From Voacanga thouarsii (lineage: Eukaryota; Streptophyta; Magnoliopsida; Gentianales; Apocynaceae), in NCBI GenBank assembly GCA_026120185.1, contig JANUWF010001819.1, positions 1,550,001-1,614,000 on the forward strand: DNA of 64,000 nt, in the 5' to 3' direction. The translations under genes and the position numbers were made by a program. The notes beneath the pieces are model-generated. The model saw only the letters and a list, made by a program, of their open reading frames with translations. It was not told where the DNA came from and ran no database searches. Shown here piece after piece: positions 11,575 through 22,500 of the stretch. The stretch's first letter is position 1; the number at the start of each line of letters is the position of its first letter.

Positions 11575-12639
11575 ATAGAGAATCTCGTACATGAAAATTT
11601 TCCATTCTACATTACTAATAAGGTACATTATCAAAAGGGGAACGTCTAGACCTAAACTACTGTCACTGTGGTATCGTCCTTCTATCCGTATTTCTGCTCA
11701 ACTCTAGATCCTACAAAAGGGTAAGAGAAAAGACAAGTGTGAATGAAAAATCACCCAGTGAGTCCCATGTATACTAGTACTTTAGTAAAAAGACAGAGTA
11801 CATAAAACCCTTGCGAGGAAAGCATTTCATTTTCCATTGATTTTCCAACTGGAAATAATTCCAAAACTCTTTAAAGAAGAGTTTATTTAGAACTCACTCA
11901 TTTTGTGAAAATTGTGTTTCAATTTCAAATCATTGTCTCAATTTTTAAATCATAGGCACTTTCCTAATAGAAGGTCAGCTTGTATACAAAGCCCACAGTC
12001 TTTGCATTCAGTGCCACATATCATTGTACTTAGACCGTAACCTACAGTACTCAACCATGAGTCGCCGGGAATAAGTACACCGCAGCATACTACTCAACAG
12101 GTATATCGCAACATATGAAGTGTACCGCATCACACTCTTGCCACTATAAGCTAGGGGTCCTTATCCTGACGTTAATCACCATTTAGGTGGCAAGGAGTCA
12201 AACGCATCGAGTGTCCCCACCGAGCATCTAGCGAATGACTCAAAAATAATATGCGCCCGCAGTCATGGCAATTGCTAGGTGCTAAACGGCTAGCTAGGAC
12301 GACTCTTCTCAATGTCCTATCACCCTGTTTACTTGGAGTCATCTATCTCTACCATGAGCTAGTACAAATATCAAAGTCCCTGCTGAGTACTCAACGCTAC
12401 CAATATTAATCAGGCCAGAAGGTCATTTGTTCCCTAGGATTTTCAAAACAAACATTTTGGGGGCAAAATATCATTTTTTTAGAAATTGATCCCATTGACT
12501 CCAAAGTTAGATAATAAATTCCATAAGCTCCGCAGGGCCAATCAACTAATACCATAAGCTTATTAGGCCAATAAAGTAATTTTCGAGATCAAAATATCAT
12601 TTTCCAAAAATCAATCTCATATCACGAGATCATTTTCCA

Positions 12640-12990
12640 AAAACCGTGTCGAAATAGGGTAAAGAATTCTTTTCACACATTAAAACAAGTTTCCAAATGT
12701 ATTTGGGTCATTTTGCTTAAACCCAATCTCAAAAGTCATTTTTAAGGGTATTCGGTTCATTTTACCCATACTCGATTACAAAAGACTTTCTGAGGGTATT
12801 TGGGTCATTTTACGCTTACTTGATTTGAAAAGTGTTCCCAAGAGTTCCAATAAAGATATTTCGAGCATTTACCGAATACCCGATTCCAAAGGTTTTCATA
12901 AAACATTCCAATATGGACAATTGGATCATTTTTTAAATACCCAATTCCAAAAGGAACTCATTTCAAGAAATCCATATTTCTAATCTCAAA
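12640..12990. repeat. Degenerate tandem repeat inside G1 LTR
   Basis: Units of roughly 55-65 bases built around GGTATTYGGGTCATTTTAC and CCGATTCCAAAAG recur four to five times with heavy divergence. The same array appears in the other two LTR copies (about 20965-21200 and 23850-24130), so it belongs to the LTR family. Confidence 0.6.
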
Positions 12991-13472
12991 AGAGAATTAA
13001 ATTCAAAATTTCCAAACGCATTTCCAAAAAATGTTCCAATAAGGGCATTTCAGTCAATTTATGAATACCCGATTCCAAAATTTACCAGTTTCCAAAAATT
13101 CCAATTATTTAATTAAAAAAGGGACTAAATTCACAAAATTCATGGTTTAATAATCCATTAAGGTTTCCAGGCCAATTATAATGTTCATTCAAGCCCAAAA
13201 TGGCGTAAAACAATTCTTTCTCAGATAAACCTTAAATATATTTTGGGATATCCAAAATGGTATAAAACATAGTATTTCATGGAAAAATGAAGCGCACTAG
13301 CTTTTAAAAGGTTTTAGAAATCAAAGGGACTTACCTTGTGTCCTAATTAAAATTATCCCGTTTACGGCCGTTCGACAACCGTTTCCTCCGTTTTCAACAT
13401 ATCATTGACCGTTTACTGATAAACGTACACCAAACATAGTTTTTATATTAATTCGTGTTTGGTTAAAAACTA

Positions 13473-13531
13473 GCCGACGGTTGGCTGATGTCCAACCGAC
13501 ATTTAGCCGATGGAGCCGATAGTTAGCCGAC
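13473..13531. promoter_or_regulatory. CRT/DRE-type motif cluster in G1 LTR
   Basis: Within 60 bases the plus strand has GCCGAC at 13473 and 13526 and ACCGAC at 13495, plus near-matches GCCGAT. RCCGAC is the core bound by plant DREB/CBF factors. Similar clusters occupy the same place in the other two LTR copies. Whether they act as enhancers here is inference. Confidence 0.3.
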
Positions 13532-15445
13532 GGTTAAGGAAAATGTTCAACATTCATTCACGACATTTTTTCGTTGTTTATTCAATTCTTTTGTTTTCCT
13601 TTTCCCATATCCTTCCTCCCTTCATATACAAGGGATTCACTCCATATATCTCATTCATTTCATCCAAAATCACACAATTAAATCATCCTTAAGTTCATCC
13701 ATTTTCGAACTAATTTTCTAGAATTTCATTGCTTGACACATGAAATTGTTTTGCACATAACTTTCAATCCACAATTCCGATTTAGCCTTATGATATACCA
13801 AAATGACCGTAAGACTCTTAAATTTAATTTGCATAGGCATTTTTCAGATTTCTTATCCCTGTGACATAGTACAGGGAAAAAATAGTCTCAGTACTTTTGC
13901 TCCAATTCTACTATTCATGCTATCCTTTGTTTTCCTTTAGCCTTTAACACCTTGAGAACATTAATTCATTCAATTTTTCTTCAAATCATCTTTGATTCTG
14001 TAATTTCTATATTCCAATAGCTCACAAGAGTCATGCTTATTCAACTAAAATTCACTTCTTCAAATCAAAAGCTTGTATAATTCATTTTTCCATCCAAGTA
14101 ACTTTCATTTTCATTCTACTTTGGTCATCCTCTCATCAACCAAAAACAATCCTTCAAACTACCATGAATATTCAGTTCTTCTTTACACAAAACAATATCC
14201 ATATGGTTTCTAGGCAGCCAACACACACATAGACACATAGAGAGTTCATCAACAAAGTTTATAACCTAGCTTTTGATCCAAAATCTAGACATGAAAATCA
14301 TATGTTCATGTTAAAATTGATATCATAATGATTATCATTCACCCAACAACAACTTTAATTCAAGTAAGGTAGGGTTTTACCTTGTATTTAGAGCTTTTTT
14401 TATGTGATTTGGTCCAAGAATCTCTCAAGAACTCACTCACCACACCAAGAACACACACTAGCTACCTTTTTCTTTCTTTTTGTTATTTTCTCTTGATTTC
14501 TTTTCCTTTATTTCTCTCCCCTTGAGGTTGCCAAAATTTTCTGGCTGTATAATAGCCTTCCCACCGCCATTCTCATCTTATTTTGGCCAAGAGAATTTTA
14601 AATCAATTAATTGTATGGTGGCTAATATATAGGTGTGTTCTAATGAAAATTTTACACACCAACCACTTAATTTCCTCCTCAAAAATTTCTCTTCATTTCT
14701 CTTATGTGACTATCGGTTTTCTTGGCCAATTTTAAGGCATTTAACCACCTTCTCATGGTCCAAGTATTGGCCAATCACATTGCACAAGACCTTAAGTAAT
14801 TGGGCTTCTACAAATGTTGTGTTCCAATCACAAAAATACACATCATTCTTTATTTATTTTGTAATTCTTTAATTCCATACATATTGTATGAATACGTCAT
14901 GAAACCTCTCATAAATTGACACATGTCCAAGGCTACTAGTCCCAAAATGCCACTTGTCCAAATTTTCGATCGCATTTTTCATTTTTCCTCAGAAATAACC
15001 AAAATCGGGTCCGAAATGGAAAAATGTTTTACTTTACCAATCAACTCAAAAAATTTCACTGAATCCATTGGTAATACTTAAATTCTTCAATTCCTTCTCA
15101 ATTTCATCAAATTCGCGGTCAAAGTCGCAGGCACGGTCACAATGATGAAAATGCCCCCAATAACCCGAATAACATAATTCATACTAAAACGTGCGTTTCA
15201 TCATACTAATCAATTTTTCTTCTCAGTGCACCCTCAAATTCTTATTTTATTAATAATAGTAGCCTTCCAAAGATTTAGGGTACGGGTAGAATAAATCCAA
15301 TAATTACATCCAGGTCTCGACAAAATATTATTATACCAAAATATTCATCTCATTACACCGATCGTCTTTTGTTTTGGACATTGATATAAATTATCATTCT
15401 ATTACAAATAGTGGCCAATCAAAAGTAAAAGTGCGGTGTATTACA

Positions 15446-15458
15446 TTCTCCCCTCCTT
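15446..15458 (-). promoter_or_regulatory. G1 polypurine tract
   Basis: The minus strand reads AAGGAGGGGAGAA immediately before the LTR start TGTAATACACC. Confidence 0.8.
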
Positions 15459-15485
15459 ATAAAAAATTTCATCCTCGAAATTGGC

Positions 15486-15800
15486 TTAACCTAAAATAAT
15501 TCTGGGCACTTTTTCAACATCTTCACTTCTGTTTCCCAAGTTGTATCTTGCACTGGATGATGATTCCACAATACTTATACAAGTGAAATTTTCTTTATTT
15601 TGCACACATTTTTCAGTATACTCTAAGATCTTAATAGATTTTTCCTTATACTTCAAGCTTGGAGTTATCCCAATAGGCTCTTTATTCAAAATATGTACGA
15701 GATCAGCTACATATTTGTGAAGTTGGGCAACATGGAACACATCGAAAATACTTTGAAGCTCTATTGGTTACTCTAATCGATAAGTCACCTTCCTAATCCT
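15486..15800 (-). pseudogene. G1 integrase C-terminus / chromodomain-like tail
   Basis: The open segment 15740-15486 starts MFHVAQLHKYVADLVHIL and continues PIGITPSLKYKEKSIKILEY. This matches the conserved FHVSQLRKY and EEKPIKILE boxes near the C-terminus of Tekay/Del polyproteins. The last 35 residues, where a chromodomain-like motif should be, are scrambled by a frameshift. Tethering to chromatin would be the usual role. Confidence 0.75.
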
Positions 15801-16322
15801 CTCAATAATAGGGAATGGTCCAATGTACCTAGGTGCCAACTTCTTTCTTTGTTCTTTAATTCCCAATTGTTGTTGTGGAGTCAATTTCAAGAATACACGA
15901 TCTCTTATTGTGAATTCCAAATCTTTCTTACGTCGATCTGCATAACTTTTCTATCCACTCTAAACTGCCTCCAACTTGATTTTTATCATCTCCACAGCCT
16001 ATCGAACTTTTCAAGATCGAAGGCATCTTATTCACCCATCCTTCGTCCTAGACTACATTTCCTTTCATATAGAGCTTCAAATGGGGCCGTTCCAATTTTT
16101 TTATTGATAATTATTAGGTGTATGCGAATTTTGCATGCGCTAAATTATCAATCCACTTAGTTCCAAAATCCAAAGCGCAAGCCCGCAACATGTCTTTTGA
16201 AACTTTATTCACTCATTCTGTCTATCCATCTGTATGTGGGTGCACTGTTGTGCTGAACTTTATTGTTGTCCCATATCTTCGCTACAATTTAGTTCAAAAC
16301 TTTGTGGTGAATCTAGGATCTT
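15801..16322 (-). pseudogene. G1 integrase core, 3' portion
   Basis: The minus strand reads, with stops, QDPRFTTKF, TIKFSTTVHPHTDG, DMLRACALDF and TAPFEALYERKC, the well-known gypsy integrase core boxes. The preceding part (zinc finger and first catalytic Asp) is absent. The sequence passes from the RNase H side (17859) to QDPRFT with only the solo LTR between, so a deletion of roughly 200 or more codons predates that insertion. Confidence 0.82.
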
Positions 16323-17858
16323 GATATTGTTAGCATTCGTGGACTTCTAAACGCAGAAAACATCCACGAATCCCTCCCGAGGACCCAAGTAAACGATGAA
16401 GAAGATCTAAGGTTTAAGAATTACCTCTGGTTGTTGTAATCGAAATCCTTCGATTCTGATTGCGCTGCTGTACGTTCAACCCGAACAATCACCAGACGCT
16501 GCAGTATGCGAATGTCCTCTATCGGGTACACACCGTGAACTCACTCGATACCCGGGGAGTGCTAGCGCCTAGGGTTTGAGAGGTTTTTTTTCCCTCTTCT
16601 AGTAGAGAATGACACGAATGTTCTCAACCGAAAAATTGGACTATTGAAAAGACGACTAGGGTTTTCTTAAAAACCCTCGAACCTCTTAGAGTCCAACCCT
16701 AATAATATCTTATCATATTCTAATTTAAATTCAAATTAAATTAAAACTGATATGATAAGATTATGCCATTATCTCGGTAATTTAACTAATTATTTACCGA
16801 GTCAGATTCTTATAATCTGGACATCATCCAGATACATCGAATGTGGACATATTTCTAGATTCATTGTATCTGGTAAATTTTCTAAGTACGATTAACTTAG
16901 ACATATTTCCAGATTCATTGAATCTGGTCACCAGAAAAATAACCTAACAAGTTCGCTTATTGTGTGACCCTATAGGTTCATTTAACACGGCAGTGTGCCT
17001 AAATCATATTTAAATGGCCCACAAGTTATAAGCGGTTTCTAGCAAAACATTATAACTATCCAAGTTAAATAAAGATCGGCGATCTCTTTGAACCAAATCA
17101 TAATTTTATATTTAGTCATTTTGTCACACGATATCCAGATTAAGTATAAGGCACGGAGCAAGTCATCCTTATTAAGCTTAATCAATTATTTCTTGATTTC
17201 ATAGTAGACTGTTCAAACAAATGATATCAATATCTTAAATTGATATATTTGAGCACGACCATGTATTTTTAACAGTCTAACTTATCAAGGGGCCCATGGA
17301 TATCTCTCCCATAATTGAGAGGGACAAATTCCTTCACAATCAATCATATTCCTCTCCTTGATTTATTCTATATCCAACAGTAGTCTAATTTATTATCTGG
17401 TTAAAGACAACTTTAAACAATGTGAAAATATAGAATTTATCAAGTAGGAAACTATGATGAATTTAGGTCGAAAGACTTTCAATATTATTATGGCTAGAAA
17501 GTACTTATGACATATTCCATGAAGTACTCTCACAGTGGGTCATGTCCAATACAATGATCTCTAACATTTATTTATGTCTTGACTCGATATCACAAATATC
17601 CATGGCCAGTAAAACATAGCCATCAAGTCACACACATACTAATCTTAATTTATTATTATTCCAATAATAATAATCGATCAGGGACAGTTTTAGAATAGTC
17701 ATTGTATTCATTGTAGGGTTTTACTATCAAGTTACGTACTTGATGACCACAAAACAAAACTCACTATTCATGGAAAGGAAAGCTTCATATTATTATACAA
17801 AATATAATGACAATAGTATAAGTACAAATTGACTCTAGGGCATATCCCCAATAGATAT
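16323..17858 (-). mobile_element. C3: copia solo LTR with TSD GATAT
   Basis: The LTR body is 16328-17853 (1,526 bp), flanked by a perfect 5-bp duplication GATAT at 16323-16327 and 17854-17858. In sense (minus) it starts TATTGGGGATATGCCCTAG and ends AATGCTAACA; the first dinucleotide is TA rather than TG, a likely point mutation. No internal region is present, so this is a solo LTR left by LTR-LTR recombination. It interrupts the G1 integrase. Confidence 0.9.
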
Positions 17859-18250
17859 AACATAATACTAGAAAGTTCTCCATGAAGTCTGATTACTTCC
17901 TTCTGGATAAAACATACTTCATGCTTTTATGGTCGGTGAGGACTTTAAACTCAGCCCCATACAAATAATGTCTCCATGTCTTAAGGGCAGACACAATAGT
18001 GGCTAACTCTAAATCATGTGTACGGTAACTTTCCTCATGGGGTTTCAAATTCCTGGAGGTATAAGTTATCACCTCTCTCTCTTATATCAATACTCCTTCC
18101 AATCCTTCCTTTAATACATCCATATTCACCTCATAAGGTTTCTCCATCATCAGCAATACCAAAACTGGAGCAGAACATAACCTTTTCTTTAGCTCCTGGA
18201 AATTTCTCTTACACTTTTTCTGTCCAAATATAAAGAACTTTTTTTTGGGC
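17859..18250 (-). pseudogene. G1 RNase H domain
   Basis: The minus strand reads VITYTSRNLKPHEESY, RTHDLELATIVSALKTW, RHYLYGAEFKVLTDHKSMKY, the standard gypsy RNase H block. Upstream residues resemble the SPLTRPKKKF and NFQELKKRLCSAPVL linker. It ends near 17870, where the deletion into integrase begins. Confidence 0.85.
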
Positions 18251-19130
18251 GAGTCGAGTTAAAGGTGAAGCTATTTTATAAAATCTCTCAATAAATATAT
18301 GATAATATCTTGCTAATCCTAGAGAACTTTGTATTTCAATTGGAATCTGGGGATGTTTCCAATTAGTCACCGCTTCAACTTTTGTATGATCTATTGTAAT
18401 TCCGTCTTAGGATATCACATGTCCTAAGAATGTTACTTCTTGTGGGCAAAACTCACACTTATTGAATTTTGTATATGATTTGGCCTCTCTTAGCTTTCCT
18501 AATACCTTTTGAAGGTGTTGTTCATGCTCTTGAGGATCCTTAGAATATACTAAAATATCATTTAGGAGTACAACACAAAACTGTCTAAGTAAGGCCGAAA
18601 TATCTGGTGCATTTAATCTATGAAAACAGCAGGGTTTTAGCAACACCAAAGGATATCACTACAAACTCAAATGGTCCATATCGTGTGTTAAATACAGTTT
18701 TTGGTATATTTTCTTCCCGAATCCAAACTTAGTAATATCCCTGCCTTAAGTCTAACTTTGAGAATCATTCTGCACCTTGTAACTGATTAAACAATTCATT
18801 AACCATAGGCGATGGGTAGTTATTCTTTTCCATCACTGCATTGAAACCTCGCTAATCTATACACATCCGTAGTGACTTATTTTTCTTTTTTAACAAACAA
18901 TACAAGTACTCCTCAATATGAAGTACTAGGCCGAAAATATTAATGTGCCATTAATTCCTGCAATCATTTCTTGAGCTCCTGTAGTTCTATAGGTGTCATT
19001 TATAAGGAGTTCTTGAAATTAGTACTGCCGAGAGCATGAATCAATAGAAAACTCTACTTCTCTCTCCGATGGTAGCTTCAATTTTTACTGAAAAAACATC
19101 CTAATACTCATTCACCACTAGGACATCTTC
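18251..19130 (-). pseudogene. G1 reverse transcriptase
   Basis: Boxes in order on the minus strand: SLRMCID (stop) RGFN, NNYPSPMVNELFNQL, FSKLDLRQGYY, TVFNTRYGPFEFVVISFGV, then the open segment 18649-18407 with VVLLNDILVYSK, HEQHLQKVL and KCEFCPQEVTFLGHVIS. The catalytic YxDD/FIDD box has become LLND, losing the first Asp. Several stops are present. Gypsy family by box spacing. Confidence 0.88.
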
Positions 19131-19439
19131 GGGTTTCTTAACCTCTCCTGGCTTATTAATTTCATAAGCCAAGCATCTAATACACCCTTTCCTAATCATC
19201 TTCTGGGCCTTGAGTCCCAATATGAAAGCATTACTTTTCCTTCCAGCCTCACCTACAAATTTTAATATTGGTTTCTCAAGCTGACAAAATCATACTACTT
19301 TATGTTTATAATCAATTTGAATATGATGCTGGGATAGCCAGTTCATGCCCCAAATAGCATCATAGTCCTCTATGAGTAGATATATTAAATTTCTTCACAA
19401 AACTTCATTCTCCACCAAAATCTTACATTCCTTATGTAC

Positions 19440-19600
19440 TTTCTCACTCTTATTTACTTTCCCAATGGGGTACTAACAATCATTTCATAATGAAATTCCT
19501 TCCCCTTTTATCCCCATAGAATCAAGAAATGAATTGGCAATAAAAGAATGTATAGAACCGAGATCTACTAATATTTTAGCATCATGATTCAAAATAAGGA
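19440..19600 (-). pseudogene. G1 aspartic protease
   Basis: The minus strand reads AKILVDLGSIHSFIANSF, aligning with the gypsy protease signature (LIDSGSTHSFI). The catalytic triplet DSG is DLG here. A stop follows within about 25 residues. Confidence 0.78.
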
Positions 19601-19792
19601 GCGTACCTTCCACTAATGTGGCATGATTATCCATTTTTTTCAATGCAACCACTCGAACATTCACTTGGGGGTTTAGCTGGTCAATGTCTAGAGATAGAAG
19701 CTTGTCCTAGATTCTCTCTTTCTAGTCCTGACCTGTGCCCCTCATTATTTTTTTCTCGATCAACTCCATCCTCCTATCCTTCGAGGGTGAGA

Positions 19793-20040
19793 GCAATTGA
19801 AACTCTTATGTCCTACCTTCCCACAATTAAAGCATCTAAAAAAGGGTTGTCCTTCAGTCGGCTACCCCTCATTTCCATCTTTCCTTTCTTTTGCCATCGA
19901 GATCTCCAAATCTTTTCTGATTCATATCCCAAAGTCCACTTCAATTTCTCCTACTTATATTCTCATTTATTCTAGCATTCTCATTAACTCTAATGATAGT
20001 CTCAGTCAATTGTTGAATAATATCGGCCATTTTCTAGGAA
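19793..20040 (-). pseudogene. G1 gag remnant with intact CCHC zinc knuckle
   Basis: The knuckle CFNCGKVGHKSFNC occupies 19793-19834 with all four zinc ligands kept. Upstream, a MADIIQQLTETIIRVNENAR segment begins near 20031 and runs into a stop. The large central capsid part of gypsy gag is missing, implying an internal deletion. Confidence 0.7.
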
Positions 20041-20317
20041 GTTTGGAACATAGAATTGTCCAAAGTTACAAGGTGGGGACCTTCCACATGCGGTTCCTCT
20101 ACCATTGGCTTAGTATTATTTCGAGTAGTTCATGATGATCATCCATAAGTTCATTTAAGAGACATTTGTACAATTCATACGATTTTGCTGCTAAAACAAT
20201 ATAACCTAACTCAAGAGCAGACACAAAAAGGCTATAGTGCACATAGAAGGATCATAACATATATTCATTCGTATCAAACATAAAGCCAGTGCAAAATCCG
20301 TATACCGAGCACACAGT

Positions 20318-20538
20318 CATATACACAAGCTGAACTGTATATATCCTACTATATATGTCCACATCTCATCCTCCTGCTCATCATCATTACCATCTGAAAC
20401 AGGAGGCCCTGAATCAGTAGAAACTGTGTAGGACTCGGCTGCATTAAATCCCTCATCTCCATTCATATCAGGGTACAACTAAGCCAGTATCTCTGAGTCT
20501 ATCTCCAGTTCCTCCTCGAGCTCCTCGATCTCAAGCAT
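20318..20538 (-). pseudogene. G1 acidic leader ORF
   Basis: Starting at a Met at 20538, the minus strand encodes a strongly acidic peptide (MLEIEELEEELEIDSEIL, then after one stop at 20479-20481 a segment with SDGNDDEQEDEMW). It lies between the PBS and gag. A comparable acidic frame lies at the same relative place in the G2 element (60569-60847). I do not recognise a domain. Confidence 0.45.
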
Positions 20539-20540
20539 AG

Positions 20541-20749
20541 GTATCACTACCTTGGGTACCTCCTGATCCCTTCTAGCCTCAACATCCTCCAAACATGACA
20601 TCTCATCTTCTCAAATCTTTTCACACCCGAATTCTTACCAATCTCTTTCTTCCCATTATTGCTACACTCATCCATTGGGCGATTTGCCTTATCACTCCTA
20701 TCCATCATACCTCCACAATGAAAGAGCTCTATCAATTCTATAAAACTAA
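20541..20749 (-). other. G1 5' leader
   Basis: This is non-coding sequence between the PBS and the acidic ORF. Frames across it look like chance. Confidence 0.4.
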
Positions 20750-20762
20750 GCTCTGATACTAA
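20750..20762 (-). promoter_or_regulatory. G1 primer-binding site (tRNA-iMet)
   Basis: The minus strand reads TTAGTATCAGAGC just inside the LTR that starts at 20764. It matches the initiator-Met primer site except at its first bases. Confidence 0.85.
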
Positions 20763-20763
20763 T

Positions 20764-22500
20764 TGTAACACCCCTACTAAAGATAACAATGGAAGCATAT
20801 CAACATGGGGTGTTGCCCTGTCCAGTTACCTATAGAAGAGGTCTTTATAATGAAGAACCAACAGAGTATACAAGGTCCAGATCCATATAAACATCCCACA
20901 CTGATAGTCACACACACACACACATATACATATAATAGAGAATCTAGTATATGTACCTGATCTCAAAAGTCATTTCCAAGGATATTTGGGTAATTTTACC
21001 CATACCCGATTCCAAAAGACTTTTCGAGAGTATTCGGGTCATTGTATCCTTATTCGATTTGAAAAGTGTTCACAAGAGTTCCAATAAGGATATTTCAATC
21101 ATCTACCGAATACCTGATTCTAAAAGTTTTCATAAAACATTTCAATATAGACTTTTGGATCATTTTTCAAATACCCTATTCCAAAAGGAACTCATTTCAA
21201 GAAATCCAGAATTTTAATCCCAAAAAAGGATTAAATTCAAAGTTTCTAAACACATTTCCATAAAATGTTCTAATAAGGGCATTCCTATTAATTTATGAAT
21301 ACCCAATTTCAAAATTTATCATTTTTCAAAAATTCTAAGTATTTAATCCAAAAACTGACTAAATTCACAAAATTTATGCTTTAATCATCCAGTAAGGTTT
21401 CCAAGCCAATTATAAAGTTCATTTGAGCCCAAAATGGTATAAAACAATTCTTGCTCAGATAAACCTTAAATATATTTAGGGATTTTCAAAATGGTATAAA
21501 ACATAGCATTTTTATGGAAAAATGAAGCACACTAACTTTCAAAAGGTTTTAGAAATCAAAGGGACTCACCTCATATCCTAATTAAACTTTTCCTGTTTAC
21601 GGTCGTTCGACCACCGCTTCTTCCGTTTTCAACATATCGTTGGTCGTTTACTGATAAAACCTACACCAAACATCGTTTTTATGTTAAATCATGTTTGGTC
21701 AAAAAAATAGCCGACGTGCCCGACGGGTGGCCGTCGTCTCACCGACATGCCTAACGGTTGGTCAACGTCCAATTGACGTTTAGCCGATGTTTAAGGAAAA
21801 CGTTTAACTTTCGTTCAAGTCGTTTTTTCGGCGTTTATTCAATTCTTTCGTTTTCCTTCCCATATCCTTCCTCCCTTCATATACATGGGATTCACTCTAT
21901 ATTTCTCATTCATTTAATCCAAAATCACACAATTAAATCATCATTAAATTCATCCATTTTCGAACTAATTTTCTGGAATTTCACTGCTTGACACATAATT
22001 TTGTTTTGTACATAACTTTCAATCCACAACTCCGATTTGGCTCTATGATATACCAAAACAATCATAAGACTCTAAAATTTAATTATGTATAGGCATTTTT
22101 TAGAGTTCTAGTTCTTGTGATATAATACAGGGCAAAAATAGCCTCAGTAGTTTTGCTCCAATTCTACTATTCATGCTATCCTTTATTTTCCTTTAGCCTT
22201 TAATACTTTAAGAACATTAATTCATTCAATTTTCCTTCAAATAATCTTTGATGCTATAATTTCCAGATTTCAGTAGCTCACAAGAGTCATGCTTATTTAA
22301 CACAAATTCACTTCTTCAAATTAAAAGCTAGTATAATTTATTTTTCCAACCAAATAAATTCTATTTTCATTCTACTTTGGCCAACACCTCATCAACCAAA
22401 AGCAATCCTTCAAACTACCATGAATATTTAGTTCTTCCTTACACAAAGTAATATCCATAAGCTTTCTAGGCAGCCAATACACTTATAGACACATAGAGAG
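20764..22500 (-). repeat. G1 5' LTR, internally deleted and cut off
   Basis: It aligns with 11368-11592, then jumps near 20955 to sequence homologous to about 12722 onward, so roughly 1.13 kb is missing. It continues to the AGACACATAGAGAG segment (homologous to about 14243) and stops exactly where another LTR copy begins with TGTAATACCCC at 22501. Confidence 0.82.

Larger units (their letters stand above)
11368..15445 (-). repeat. G1 3' LTR (most complete copy)
   Basis: It runs from TGTAACACCCC (11368) to GGTGTATTACA (15445), 4,078 bp. Two further copies (20764-22500 and 22501-25950) align with it. It holds a (CA)n tract, a degenerate tandem array near 12.65-13.0 kb and a CpG-rich motif cluster at 13.47-13.53 kb. 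Confidence 0.88.
11368..22500 (-). mobile_element. G1: decayed Ty3/gypsy retrotransposon (Tekay/Del-like)
   Basis: Two LTRs starting TGTAACACCCC on the plus strand (11368 and 20764) enclose a minus-strand internal region. Its order is PBS, acidic leader ORF, gag with zinc knuckle, protease, RT, RNase H, integrase, PPT. RT before integrase is the gypsy order. The C-terminal motif IKILEYTEKCVQNKE resembles the type-II chromodomain tail of Tekay/Del chromoviruses, as does the very long LTR. A copia solo LTR sits in the integrase, parts of gag and integrase are deleted, and the right LTR is incomplete. The left flank is GGTAA; the right TSD is lost. Confidence 0.88.

Noticed and set aside
12640..12990. 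CRISPR-like array or satellite
   Set aside because: Repeat units are highly diverged and contiguous without unique spacers, and they are part of an LTR family.
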